From JACTUC01 sp964477685 (GTDB lineage Archaea; Thermoproteota; Methanomethylicia; Methanomethylicales; Methanomethylicaceae), in contig CAYZHK010000035.1 of the NCBI GenBank assembly GCA_964477685.1, forward strand, positions 1 to 15,794: a stretch of DNA of 15,794 bases, read 5' to 3'. The position numbers and the translations under genes are program-made. This document shows, piece after piece, positions 7,247-14,052 of this stretch (positions are counted from its first letter, which is position 1; every line of letters starts with the position of its first letter). The notes under the pieces are model-generated. The model did no database searches and had not been told where the DNA came from. It saw only the letters and a program-made list of their open reading frames with translations.

Positions 7247-7867
7247 TCATTCTATCGTGGCATGGCGCTTCCTGAGATCCTGCTCGGTCTTGCCCAGGCG
7301 CTGCATCAGCTCGGCGACAAGGCTGTCCAGGAAGACGTTGAGGGTTATCTCGAAGAGCGTTCCCAGTGGTGCCAGGGGCTCATGCTCGCCCAGGATCTGT
7401 CTCACCGTGTAGTCCTTCTCGGCAGCGAGCTTGGTTCTGCCGGGGATGATTATGCTGTGGTCTGCCACCTTGGCGAGGGGGGATTCGCTGTGGGAGGTTA
7501 TGGCCAATATCTTGGCCTTGACGTCCTTGGCGGCGTTGGAGGCTGTGACAATGAGCTTGGTGCTACCTGAGCCTGATATGGAGATGACGAGGTCATTCTC
7601 TCCCATTCCAGGGGTTATGGTCTCGCCGAAGACATAGACATTGAAACCCATGTGCATGAGCCTCATCGCAAAGGCCCGGGCCGCCAGCCCCGACCTGCCT
7701 GCCCCCAGGACAAGGATCTTTCTCCCCTTCTCAAGGTTTTCGAGGAGCATGCTGATGCCCTTCTCCACGTCGTCGTCCTTGATGATCTTAGCCGCATACA
7801 GGACATAGTAGGCCATCTCCTGCATGAATCTCTTGACAAGACACTCCTGGGTCGACATAGTGAACAT
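7247..7867 (-). CDS. hxlB: 6-phospho-3-hexuloisomerase-like SIS-domain protein
   Basis: Hexuloisomerase interconverts 3-hexulose 6-phosphate and fructose 6-phosphate in the ribulose monophosphate pathway, which many archaea run in reverse to make pentose phosphates. The 206 residues form one SIS domain: an N-terminal helix, LVLGAGRSG (52-60), RLMHMG, ISISGSGST (95-103) and a helical C-terminus with PLGTLFEITLNVFLD. This layout matches archaeal PHI better than GutQ/KdsD or GlmS sugar isomerases. The partner synthase (HPS) is not in the window, so the exact reaction is inferred. The ATG at 7867 sits about 27 bases from a TATA-like CTTAAA, which suggests a leaderless mRNA; an ATG at 7858 is the alternative. 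It lies just downstream of EcfT but appears to have its own promoter. Confidence 0.85.
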   Translation of the reverse strand: MFTMSTQECLVKRFMQEMAYYVLYAAKIIKDDDVEKGISMLLENLEKGRKILVLGAGRSGLAARAFAMRLMHMGFNVYVFGETITPGMGENDLVISISGSGSTKLIVTASNAAKDVKAKILAITSHSESPLAKVADHSIIIPGRTKLAAEKDYTVRQILGEHEPLAPLGTLFEITLNVFLDSLVAELMQRLGKTEQDLRKRHATIE

Positions 7868-7890
7868 TCTTGAAGGGGAGGATTGTCAGA

Positions 7891-7897
7891 TTTAAGC
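7891..7897 (-). promoter_or_regulatory. TATA-like element for a leaderless hexuloisomerase mRNA
   Basis: On the minus strand CTTAAA is centred about 27 bases upstream of the A of the ATG at 7867, the standard TATA-to-start distance in archaea. No Shine-Dalgarno precedes that ATG; the nearby run is CCTCCCC, the wrong sense. It fits in the 34-base gap after EcfT. Confidence 0.5.
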
Positions 7898-7901
7898 TTG
7901 T

Positions 7902-8660
7902 TCATCGGAATCCAATGAGGAGGGAAGAGACCAGGAGAGCCGCAAAGGATGTCACAACAATGCAGAGGAAGGCATAGTCCACATCCCCCAAACGGAGGGT
8001 GTAGAGGGAAGTCCTCTTCTTCGTTGCCCCGAAGGCCCTAGACTCCATGGCATCGGCAACGAGCTCGGCCCTGCGGAAGCTGCTGACTATGAGGGGGACG
8101 AGGACCGGTATGTAGTTTCTTATCTTCTGAATGAAGCTCCCCTTTTCCATCTCCAGGCCCCGGGACTTCTGGGCATCCATGATTATCTGGGCTTCCTTGC
8201 TGAGGGTAGGGACGAAGCGCATGGCCATGTTGAAGGTGAGTGCATAGTCGTAGGGGACCTTTAGCTGTACCATGGACTGGGTCAGGTCCTCCGGGGACGT
8301 GGTGAGGAAATAGGACGAGAAGATGGAGATGAGGACCACGAACCTGAAGGACATTGCGATCGAGAGGGTCAGGGCATCGACCAGAGGGAGCTGCTGGATC
8401 AGGTTGACGGCGAAATTTATGACGAAGATGATCACTATGAAGTAGGCCGAGCCCTTTATCGACTGGGACCATTTCCCGCCAATCCTCGCAAGGGCAACCA
8501 TGGGGACGGAGGAGAGGAAGAGGAAGATGAGGAGGTAGGGGCTGAGGAAATAGACGGCCAAGCTGCTGAAGAGGATCAGGTAGACCAGCTTTGCCCGAGG
8601 GTCCATCTTGTGGACTATTGAGGTGCCCCGCCGGTAGTCGAATCCCTGGAGGACCTTCAA
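7902..8660 (-). CDS. ecfT: ECF transporter transmembrane component EcfT
   Basis: EcfT is the membrane scaffold of an energy-coupling-factor vitamin or metal importer; it transmits ATPase movement to the substrate-binding S component. The 252 residues include hydrophobic segments near 26-60, 73-90 and 97-120, and a C-terminal segment near 230-250. The cytoplasmic coupling helices carry two short Arg motifs, AQKSRGLE and AMESRAFG, which correspond to the Ala-Arg-Gly motifs that contact the ATPases. The start is TTG at 8660, overlapping the TGA of the preceding EcfA, with GGAGAGG just upstream. It is the last gene of the EcfA-EcfA-EcfT set. No S component is adjacent. Confidence 0.93.
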   Translation of the reverse strand: MKVLQGFDYRRGTSIVHKMDPRAKLVYLILFSSLAVYFLSPYLLIFLFLSSVPMVALARIGGKWSQSIKGSAYFIVIIFVINFAVNLIQQLPLVDALTLSIAMSFRFVVLISIFSSYFLTTSPEDLTQSMVQLKVPYDYALTFNMAMRFVPTLSKEAQIIMDAQKSRGLEMEKGSFIQKIRNYIPVLVPLIVSSFRRAELVADAMESRAFGATKKRTSLYTLRLGDVDYAFLCIVVTSFAALLVSSLLIGFR

Positions 8661-9478
8661 TGCCTCTCCCCTCCGACCAGTCGCTCCACGTTCCTGGCCA
8701 CTTCGTCCAGCTGCAGCGATGGCTGGACGCCAAGGCTCCAGCAGACATCGATGAGCTGCGGGGGGACCAGCGAGGCCCTGTCCAGCAGCTCCTTCCGGGC
8801 GAGGATCTCGGCCGTAGCGCCATCGGCGAGGACGCGCCCTCCCGACAGCAGTACGGTGCGGGGTATGAAGTCCGCAACGAACTCCATGTCGTGGGTCACA
8901 ATGATCACGGTCTTCCCCTCGCCGTTCAGCTTCTTGAGGAGGGTTGCGAGCCGATCCTTCTGTCCGCTGTCCTGACCGGTGGTGGGCTCGTCCAGGATGA
9001 CAATGGAGGGGCCGTAGCAGAGGACGGAAGCCAGGGCCAGCCTCTTTCTCTCCCCGCCGCTCAGCATGAATGGCGGCCTCTCCCTATAGCCCTCAAGGGA
9101 AAATTCGCGCATCGCCCAGTTAACTCTCTCCTGCGACTCCTCGGGTGAAAAGCCGAAGTTGGTAAGGGCGAAGCTCAATTCCTTCTCCACAGTTTCTGCG
9201 AAGAGCTGGTGGTCGGGGTTCTGGAAGACCAGCCCGACGCTTTTGGCAGTGGAGGCGACGGTGCTCTCCCTCGTGTCCTTTCCGTTGATGAGCACGGTCC
9301 CCTTGGAGGGCTTCAGGAGGCCGTTTATGTGCTTCACAAGCGTTGTCTTGCCCGCACCGTTCTCCCCCAGTATGGCGACCAGTTCGCCATCACCTATCAA
9401 TAGGCTCACGTCATCGAGAATAGTACTCCCGGGCAGATAGGAGTAGGAGACGCCCTTGAAGGCTATCAAGGGCAGCAT
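8657..9478 (-). CDS. ecfA2: ECF transporter ATP-binding protein, second EcfA
   Basis: This is one of two ABC ATPases that drive the ECF transporter on the inner face of the membrane. The 273 residues show Walker A GENGAGKTT (38-46), a Q-loop FQNPDHQLF with Gln86, signature LSGGE (139-143), Walker B ILDEP (161-165) and the switch His196 in IVTHDMEF. The ATG at 9478 overlaps the previous ATPase gene by 13 bases, and its 3' end overlaps the TTG of EcfT, so all three are likely translated from one mRNA. The FQNP-x-x-Q-LF segment is typical of EcfA rather than other ABC importers. Which of the pair is A or A' is not settled by sequence alone. Confidence 0.94.
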   Translation of the reverse strand: MLPLIAFKGVSYSYLPGSTILDDVSLLIGDGELVAILGENGAGKTTLVKHINGLLKPSKGTVLINGKDTRESTVASTAKSVGLVFQNPDHQLFAETVEKELSFALTNFGFSPEESQERVNWAMREFSLEGYRERPPFMLSGGERKRLALASVLCYGPSIVILDEPTTGQDSGQKDRLATLLKKLNGEGKTVIIVTHDMEFVADFIPRTVLLSGGRVLADGATAEILARKELLDRASLVPPQLIDVCWSLGVQPSLQLDEVARNVERLVGGERH

Positions 9479-10314
9479 CCCCTGACCGCATCGCTGAGCT
9501 CCTTTGAGGAGAGGGGCCTCCGGGCCAGCCTGCCCTCCCTGAGGAGCCTCTTGGCCACCTGAACGACCTTGGGAATGCCTATCCCCAGGCTCTCCATCTC
9601 ATCGGAGTAGAGCACCTCTGATGGGGGGGCGTCCTGGACTATCTTCCCTCCGCTGAAGATGACGCACCGGTTGGCGTGGGGGGCGGCCATCTCCAGGCGG
9701 TGCTCCACCAGGATCACTGTGACGCCCGATTCCCTGTTTATCCTCGTGAGGATGTCTATGACCGAGGCTGCACTCATCGGATCAAGGTTTGCTGTCGGCT
9801 CGTCCAGCACGAGTACCCGGGGCTTCATCGCCAGCAGGGCAGCCACCGCTACCTTCTGCTGCTCTCCCCCGGAGAGTTCGTCCGGCGACTTGTCCCTCAG
9901 GTGCGATATGCCCACCAGAGAGAGCGCCTCGTCCACCCTTGGCCTGAGCTCGTCCCTCGGCATCGCCAGGTTCTCAAGGCCGAAGGCGACCTCCCTCTCC
10001 ACGGAGGTGCAGAAGAGCTCGTTTTCGGGGTTCTGGAAGACCAGCCCCACCTTCTGGGCCAGCTCATAGACTGGGCGCTTGGTCGTTGGGCTGCCCTCCA
10101 CGATGACCTTGCCCTGGAAGGTTCCGCCATAGGAGTTGGGTATGAGCCCATTGAGGCACCTGCAGAATGTTGTCTTGCCGCAGCCGCTTGGCCCGGTGAT
10201 CAGTATGAACTCGCCCTGCTCTGCGGTGAAGTTGACGTCGGCAATGGATGGGACCGGCGAGTCGGGATAACTGTAAGTGAGACCATGGGCTTCTATGATG
10301 GGCAATGGCACCAC
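9466..10314 (-). CDS. ecfA1: ECF transporter ATP-binding protein, first EcfA
   Basis: This is the partner ABC ATPase of the ECF module, 282 residues. It shows Walker A GPSGCGKTT (41-49), Q-loop FQNPENELF with Gln94, signature LSGGE (147-151), Walker B VLVLDEP (167-173) and the switch His205 in LVEHRLEM. All catalytic parts are intact, so both ATPases of the pair should be active. The start is uncertain: GTG at 10314, GTG at 10311 and TTG at 10305 are close together, and homology starts at about residue 6. It is the first gene of the set, 46 bases after the DHH gene on the same strand; that gap holds an AT-rich stretch that could be a promoter. Confidence 0.94.
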   Translation of the reverse strand: MVPLPIIEAHGLTYSYPDSPVPSIADVNFTAEQGEFILITGPSGCGKTTFCRCLNGLIPNSYGGTFQGKVIVEGSPTTKRPVYELAQKVGLVFQNPENELFCTSVEREVAFGLENLAMPRDELRPRVDEALSLVGISHLRDKSPDELSGGEQQKVAVAALLAMKPRVLVLDEPTANLDPMSAASVIDILTRINRESGVTVILVEHRLEMAAPHANRCVIFSGGKIVQDAPPSEVLYSDEMESLGIGIPKVVQVAKRLLREGRLARRPLSSKELSDAVRGCCP

Positions 10315-10338
10315 CGAGGCAGTATGGTGGAGAAGAAA

Positions 10339-10352
10339 AATATCTAATAAAG
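10339..10352 (-). promoter_or_regulatory. Possible promoter of the ECF transporter genes
   Basis: On the minus strand the gap before the first EcfA contains TTTATTAGATATTT, centred about 31 bases from the first GTG. It is the only AT-rich element between the exosome superoperon and the ECF set. The spacing is acceptable but the exact start codon is unclear. Confidence 0.35.
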
Positions 10353-10360
10353 GTAGCTAC

Positions 10361-11350
10361 TCATTTTTTGGTACTTATCTCCTTGAGGGTGGCGCCAAGC
10401 TTTTTGGAAACGATGCCCAAGGCCGAGGCAATCATCGACTCGGCGTCGCAGGTCACATTGGCAGAGGCTGCGGTGGGGTGGCCTCCCCCATGGCCGGAGA
10501 AGAGGCCGGCCAGCGGCTGCATGAGATCCTTGGTGAGGTTGAGTCCCGATGACCTGAGGAAGGCATCGGTGCTCCTTGCGGAGATCCTGAGGTCCTTCCC
10601 ATTTTCCGAGACCACCAAGGCCAGGTCCGCCCCCAGGTTTGTGAGGGCCCGGGCCACGGACGCCTCGAAGGAGCCGACATTGGTCAGTGCAATGGTGTAG
10701 CGGCCTGCCCTGTAAAGCCGGAGCCTCGCGGCGCCCTTGAGCTTGGCCATCCGTTCCGAAGGGTCCTCTTCCGAAGCCAGGAGCCCTATTGCCTTGGCCG
10801 GATCTCCCCCCAATTCAATCATGCGGTATGCGGAGGCTATGGACTGTTCGGGAGAGATTAGGAAGCGCCGCGAGTCGTAGATCAGGCCCGCCAGCAGAGC
10901 GTTGAGGGAGGTTTTACTCAGCCCCCTGTGGCCTATCGCCTCGAAGACGACCTCGCAGGTCGATGCCCTCTCCTTGATGACGGAAAAGGCGGCCTTCTCC
11001 CTGGTGCAGTCGTCGGGGACATGGTGGTCCAGCATCGCGAACGGTGTACCCTTTTCGACTGCCTCCCTGATGGCAGGAATCTGGTCGAGGGATGAGAGGT
11101 CTACAAGGATGAAAAGGTCGACGGAGGGGGGCACTTCGTCCTCGACCCTCAGGGAGAGGTAGGCCAGGAGCCTCTCGGTGACGGAATTTATCCCTTCCGT
11201 GGCTACTATTGTGGCCTCCAAGCCATTGCATCGTGCCCTGAGGTATTCCTGGAGGGCGCATGCCGAGCCTATGGCATCAGGGTCGGCATTGGGGTGGCAT
11301 ACTATGGCAACCCTCTTGAAGCGGGAGGCGAATTTGAGAAGGTTAGGCAC
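10361..11350 (-). CDS. DHH-DHHA1 family phosphoesterase
   Basis: This 329-residue protein belongs to the DHH superfamily of metal-dependent nucleases and phosphatases (RecJ, NrnA). The DHH domain has HPNADPDA (His19, Asp23, Asp25), LVDLSS (Asp84), LDHH (108-110) and LIYDS (Asp159), all metal ligands of the family. The C-terminal DHHA1 domain has GHGGGH (286-291). The size and two-domain layout are NrnA-like, which suggests action on short RNA or DNA oligonucleotides or nucleotide phosphates; the substrate is inferred. The GTG start at 11350 overlaps the end of the DUF3194 gene by eight bases. Being last in the exosome superoperon fits a role in finishing RNA decay. Confidence 0.9.
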   Translation of the reverse strand: MPNLLKFASRFKRVAIVCHPNADPDAIGSACALQEYLRARCNGLEATIVATEGINSVTERLLAYLSLRVEDEVPPSVDLFILVDLSSLDQIPAIREAVEKGTPFAMLDHHVPDDCTREKAAFSVIKERASTCEVVFEAIGHRGLSKTSLNALLAGLIYDSRRFLISPEQSIASAYRMIELGGDPAKAIGLLASEEDPSERMAKLKGAARLRLYRAGRYTIALTNVGSFEASVARALTNLGADLALVVSENGKDLRISARSTDAFLRSSGLNLTKDLMQPLAGLFSGHGGGHPTAASANVTCDAESMIASALGIVSKKLGATLKEISTKK

Positions 11351-11627
11351 GCTTCTTCCTCTTCATCAACTTGTCTATGGCGGAGAGGGCCGCCTCCGAG
11401 GCTCCATCGGTCAGCTCATCCAGGTCGGTCTCAATGCCAGGCTCCAGTTCCAGGGATATGCCCACGTTGAATGTTGTCTGGTTCCCTGTCTCGGCTGTCA
11501 CTTCTATCTCCAGAGAGCGGACCAGTTTCCTGTCCAGTTTTGAGAGGACGTGTTCCCGGGCAGCGGTCTCCCCTGCCTCGCAGATTTCCCTGAGCCTGTC
11601 GGGAGACAGGGCCTTCAAGGCGCTCAC
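11343..11627 (-). CDS. DUF3194-like conserved archaeal protein
   Basis: This is a small acidic protein of 94 residues. It resembles DUF3194, which travels with prefoldin beta and Pcc1 in many euryarchaea and has no established function. Visible features are a helical N-terminus (AGETAAREHVLSKLDRKLV), a central beta-rich part (LEIEVTAET, FNVGISLELEP) and a C-terminal helix ending in the basic KLMKRKKRA. There is no signal peptide, membrane segment or cysteine pair. The GTG start at 11627 overlaps the TGA of prefoldin in a GTGA junction, and the 3' end overlaps the DHH gene. The family call is from recalled sequence pattern, moderately sure. Confidence 0.75.
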   Translation of the reverse strand: MSALKALSPDRLREICEAGETAAREHVLSKLDRKLVRSLEIEVTAETGNQTTFNVGISLELEPGIETDLDELTDGASEAALSAIDKLMKRKKRA

Positions 11628-11989
11628 GATCCTGAAGTGGGCAGCTTGCCAGACATCTGCTCGACTATCGATTTGCGGAGCTCCTCCAGCTGAGCCTTCA
11701 AGCGCTGCTCCTGCCTCTCTACGGTCTTTACCCTGAGGTCCAGCTCCTCCTTCTTCTCGGCGAGCTCCTGAACGACTTTTGCCTTCTCCGTCCTGAAGAG
11801 GAGGACGCCCACCGACTTGTAGATGACGGCGTTGTCGGGGAGGGCCTTGCTCTCGGTCAGAGTCTTGTCAACCTCTTTGGTCTCGGCATCAAACTGCTGT
11901 TTCCTTAGAACAATTGCCTTATACTGCTCCTGCATCTCTTGGAATCTCACGATCTGGTTTTGAACCTGAGGCGGTATCGATTCTGCCAT
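11624..11989 (-). CDS. pfdB: Prefoldin beta subunit
   Basis: Prefoldin is a hexamer of two alpha and four beta subunits that holds unfolded proteins with coiled-coil tentacles and passes them to the thermosome. The 121 residues form the beta type: N-terminal helix (PPQVQNQIVRFQEMQEQ), a central hairpin region (ALPDNAVIYKSVGVLLFR) and a C-terminal coiled coil rich in Lys, Glu and Leu. The ATG at 11989 is chosen because GGTGAT lies just upstream and the ATG is one base after the Pcc1 stop; a GTG at 11998 would add three residues. The gene order Pcc1-prefoldin beta-DUF3194 is common in archaea. Confidence 0.95.
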   Translation of the reverse strand: MAESIPPQVQNQIVRFQEMQEQYKAIVLRKQQFDAETKEVDKTLTESKALPDNAVIYKSVGVLLFRTEKAKVVQELAEKKEELDLRVKTVERQEQRLKAQLEELRKSIVEQMSGKLPTSGS

Positions 11990-11990
11990 T

Positions 11991-12248
11991 CTAATCACCC
12001 TTCATAGATACGATATCTAATGAGATAGAAATCCATCTTATATAAGAATTGAGGAGTGCCCTTCCGGCCGCTATGGTGGCTGAAGAGACCGAGATCACGA
12101 TGCAAGACCCCTGGCTTTCCAGGGAGACTGAGGCTGCCTTGGACCTGTTGCTTTTTACCTCGGGCATGAGGGCGCGGCACAGCCTGCCGGCCTTTTCGCT
12201 GTTACCGAGGTCAATGGTAAGGCGGCAGAGCAGCAGCACGGGAGTCAC
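11991..12248 (-). CDS. pcc1: KEOPS complex subunit Pcc1
   Basis: Pcc1 is the small dimerising subunit of KEOPS, which makes N6-threonylcarbamoyladenosine (t6A) at position 37 of ANN-decoding tRNAs together with Kae1, Bud32 and Cgi121. The 85 residues show the family pattern: a first strand, then CRALMPEV, a central beta part, and the C-terminal ALLNSYIRWISISLDIV helix. The GTG at 12248 overlaps the TGA of the Brix gene (GTGA); a GTG at 12239, behind GGTGA, is an alternative that removes three residues. The stop is TAG. No other KEOPS gene is in the window. Confidence 0.88.
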   Translation of the reverse strand: MTPVLLLCRLTIDLGNSEKAGRLCRALMPEVKSNRSKAASVSLESQGSCIVISVSSATIAAGRALLNSYIRWISISLDIVSMKGD

Positions 12249-12763
12249 CTGTAGTCCTTGAGGAATAGCCTTGGACCGCAGGGCGCGCCCGAGGCGGCAT
12301 CCAGGAGGTCAAGCTCTGCCGCAAACCCTTCCGATGGGGATAGCCTCAGCTCGGTTACCCTGCCGGCGCCGCAGGGTGGACCGGTGGACTTGAGGAGCAG
12401 GTGGTAGAGTTCCTTGAGGTGCCTGTCCGTCGGCGGAGCAATCCGGAGGCTCCCTTTGGTCGTGCGCCTCGGGCTGATGCCAAGCTCTCTCTGGAGCTGG
12501 ACTCTGCCTATGAGCAGCGAGGAGATCTTCTCGGCCTTGGTCTGGGATGTGTCGTAGCATTCAATCATGTTCGGCTCCCCGAAACGGCTTTCCACCAGCC
12601 ACATCCGGGGGATTCCCTGTGACCAAGTCTGGGCCGAGAGAAGCACCAGTGGCGTCTTGCCCCTCAGCCGGTACTCAAAGTCCCGGCTGGCAGCTTTTAG
12701 ATCGTTGCAAAAGGTTCTCGTCCTTGGGCTGGGCCTAAGGGAGGTGCAGAGCAGAATGGCCAT
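12245..12763 (-). CDS. Brix-domain ribosome biogenesis protein (Imp4-like)
   Basis: Brix-domain proteins bind rRNA and aid ribosomal subunit assembly; archaea have one short form related to eukaryotic Imp4, Rpf1 and Brx1. The 172 residues start with the typical LLCTSLRPSPRTRTFCNDL segment (4-22), followed by RLRGKTPLVLL and a repeat of the beta-alpha pattern to the end. This is about the normal length for archaeal members. The ATG at 12763 is 16 bases after the L37Ae stop; no clear Shine-Dalgarno precedes it, so coupling to L37Ae is likely. It overlaps Pcc1 at the 3' end. Confidence 0.9.
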   Translation of the reverse strand: MAILLCTSLRPSPRTRTFCNDLKAASRDFEYRLRGKTPLVLLSAQTWSQGIPRMWLVESRFGEPNMIECYDTSQTKAEKISSLLIGRVQLQRELGISPRRTTKGSLRIAPPTDRHLKELYHLLLKSTGPPCGAGRVTELRLSPSEGFAAELDLLDAASGAPCGPRLFLKDYR

Positions 12764-12779
12764 GACGCAGCCGCTTCTG

Positions 12780-13085
12780 CTATGCCCTCTTGACCGAGCC
12801 TGATGCCTTTCCGGCTGTCGCCTTGGTGCTCTTGAACTCCTCTGGAGTCATTGTCTTGCCCAGGGTCATCTGGGCAATGTAGGCGCCCCCGGCAAACTTG
12901 ATCCCGCAGGATTTACAGACCCAGATGCCGGTGACCATCCTTGCCAGTGTGTTCATCGATTTGCACTTGGGGCAGCGCTGTCCCTTCTCGGCCTTCTTCT
13001 CAATGGTGAGCACTCTCTTCCTCAGCGTGGCACCGTATTTTGGCCCGAATCTGCCCGTTGACTTCACAGACTTTGTCTTGCCCAT
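12780..13085 (-). CDS. rpl37ae: 50S ribosomal protein L37Ae (eL43)
   Basis: This is a zinc-ribbon protein of the large ribosomal subunit. The 101 residues have the family N-terminus (GRFGPKYGATLRKRV) and four zinc ligands as Cys38-x2-Cys41 and Cys57-x2-Cys60, followed by the conserved KFAGGAY segment. A C-terminal tail of about 20 residues rich in Lys, Thr, Ala and Ser is somewhat longer than in compact homologues. The ATG at 13085 follows AAGGTG by about seven bases. The stop is TAG. The 34-base gap from Rrp42 holds no separate gene. Confidence 0.96.
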   Translation of the reverse strand: MGKTKSVKSTGRFGPKYGATLRKRVLTIEKKAEKGQRCPKCKSMNTLARMVTGIWVCKSCGIKFAGGAYIAQMTLGKTMTPEEFKSTKATAGKASGSVKRA

Positions 13086-13119
13086 CTATCAGCACCTTAG
13101 GGGATTCAATCCAGAACCT

Positions 13120-14049
13120 CTAGCTTTTATCCTTATCCTTGGCCTTGACAGCCTTGAGGGCCTCCTCCGGTATGGGGAGGCGGTCCCTGATCTCGTTGTA
13201 CTTGGTCCGGGCTATCTCAACTGCCCTGGCCACCTCCTCGGGGGTCAGGGGGCCCGGCTCGCCCTTCTGCATGGCGCAGATGTTGCCCTCGTCGGTGAAG
13301 GTCACAGTCATCCTGCAGTCCATGACCTCCTCCTCGTCCTTGGAGGGGTCGACGAAGAACTTGTCCCCTATCTTCGCCATGGTGACGGCTATGGGGATGG
13401 CACGGATGGGCAGCGGCTTCTTCTTCCGCTCGGGAGTGATGGTGCGCCCCTCGGCGACCGAGAAGGTGGTTTCCTTCCAGCCCTCCTGTGGGGTCAGCTC
13501 ATCGATGATGATACTGGAAGCCTCGCGCTTGATATCCTTAGCATCCAGCTCCGGCATCTTGGCGTTGAGCAGGGCGCTCAGGGCAGCGTAGGCGGCTGCG
13601 TCGATGAGGTTGCCGCAGTGGTCCAGTATGAAGACGTCTATGAACGTCGTCCAGACCAGCTTGCCGGCGTGGATGCACATCTTCTTGGTATCGATCATCT
13701 TTGACTCCCTCAGGCCCCTGTCCACAACCCGGGCCAGCTCAATGGACTTAATGTCCGGAGGCCCTGGCTCGAATTCGGGGGACGCCATTGAGACGAACTC
13801 GGAGTTGACGGTCATGACGCCCTCATCAGGCGTGTCCGAAAAGGGCTTCTCGGGCTGGATCTTCACTCCCGCTACAACGTAGGTTCCGCCCAGATGGACT
13901 GCTGCCGATCCCTCGGCCTTCTCTACAACTCCCACCTGTACGTCCAGCTGACGGTAGTCCATCAGGCTCCTTCCGTCAATCCTCTTGCCGCTCTCGGCGA
14001 GTTCCATTATCTGCCTCTTCTTAACCGACGGGACAAATGTGGTTGTCAT
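13120..14049 (-). CDS. rrp42: Exosome complex component Rrp42
   Basis: Rrp42 is the non-catalytic RNase PH-fold partner of Rrp41; three Rrp41-Rrp42 dimers form the ring of the archaeal 3'-5' exosome. Recognised segments are RIDGRSLMDYR (23-33), YVVAGVKIQPE, the GVMTVNSEF strand, ELARVVDRGLRES, a long ILDHCGNLIDAAAYAAL run, and IPIAVTMAKIG (218-228). At 309 residues it is longer than the usual 260-275. The extra length is mostly a segment at about 170-211, between MPEL and KKPLPI, plus a Lys-rich tail ending KDKDKS. The ATG at 14049 is three bases after the Rrp41 TGA, with GGAGG upstream. The stop is TAG. Confidence 0.95.
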   Translation of the reverse strand: MTTTFVPSVKKRQIMELAESGKRIDGRSLMDYRQLDVQVGVVEKAEGSAAVHLGGTYVVAGVKIQPEKPFSDTPDEGVMTVNSEFVSMASPEFEPGPPDIKSIELARVVDRGLRESKMIDTKKMCIHAGKLVWTTFIDVFILDHCGNLIDAAAYAALSALLNAKMPELDAKDIKREASSIIIDELTPQEGWKETTFSVAEGRTITPERKKKPLPIRAIPIAVTMAKIGDKFFVDPSKDEEEVMDCRMTVTFTDEGNICAMQKGEPGPLTPEEVARAVEIARTKYNEIRDRLPIPEEALKAVKAKDKDKS

Positions 14050-14052
14050 CTC

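Noticed and set aside
5140..7412. Several + strand open frames opposite EF-2
   Set aside because: EF-2 is complete on the minus strand with all motifs. The opposite frames lack start signals and family features.
4971..13122. Genome-wide use of TAG as a sense codon
   Set aside because: TAG ends EF-2, Pcc1, L37Ae and Rrp42 at the expected C-termini. Reading through them would run into downstream genes or the EF-2 terminator.
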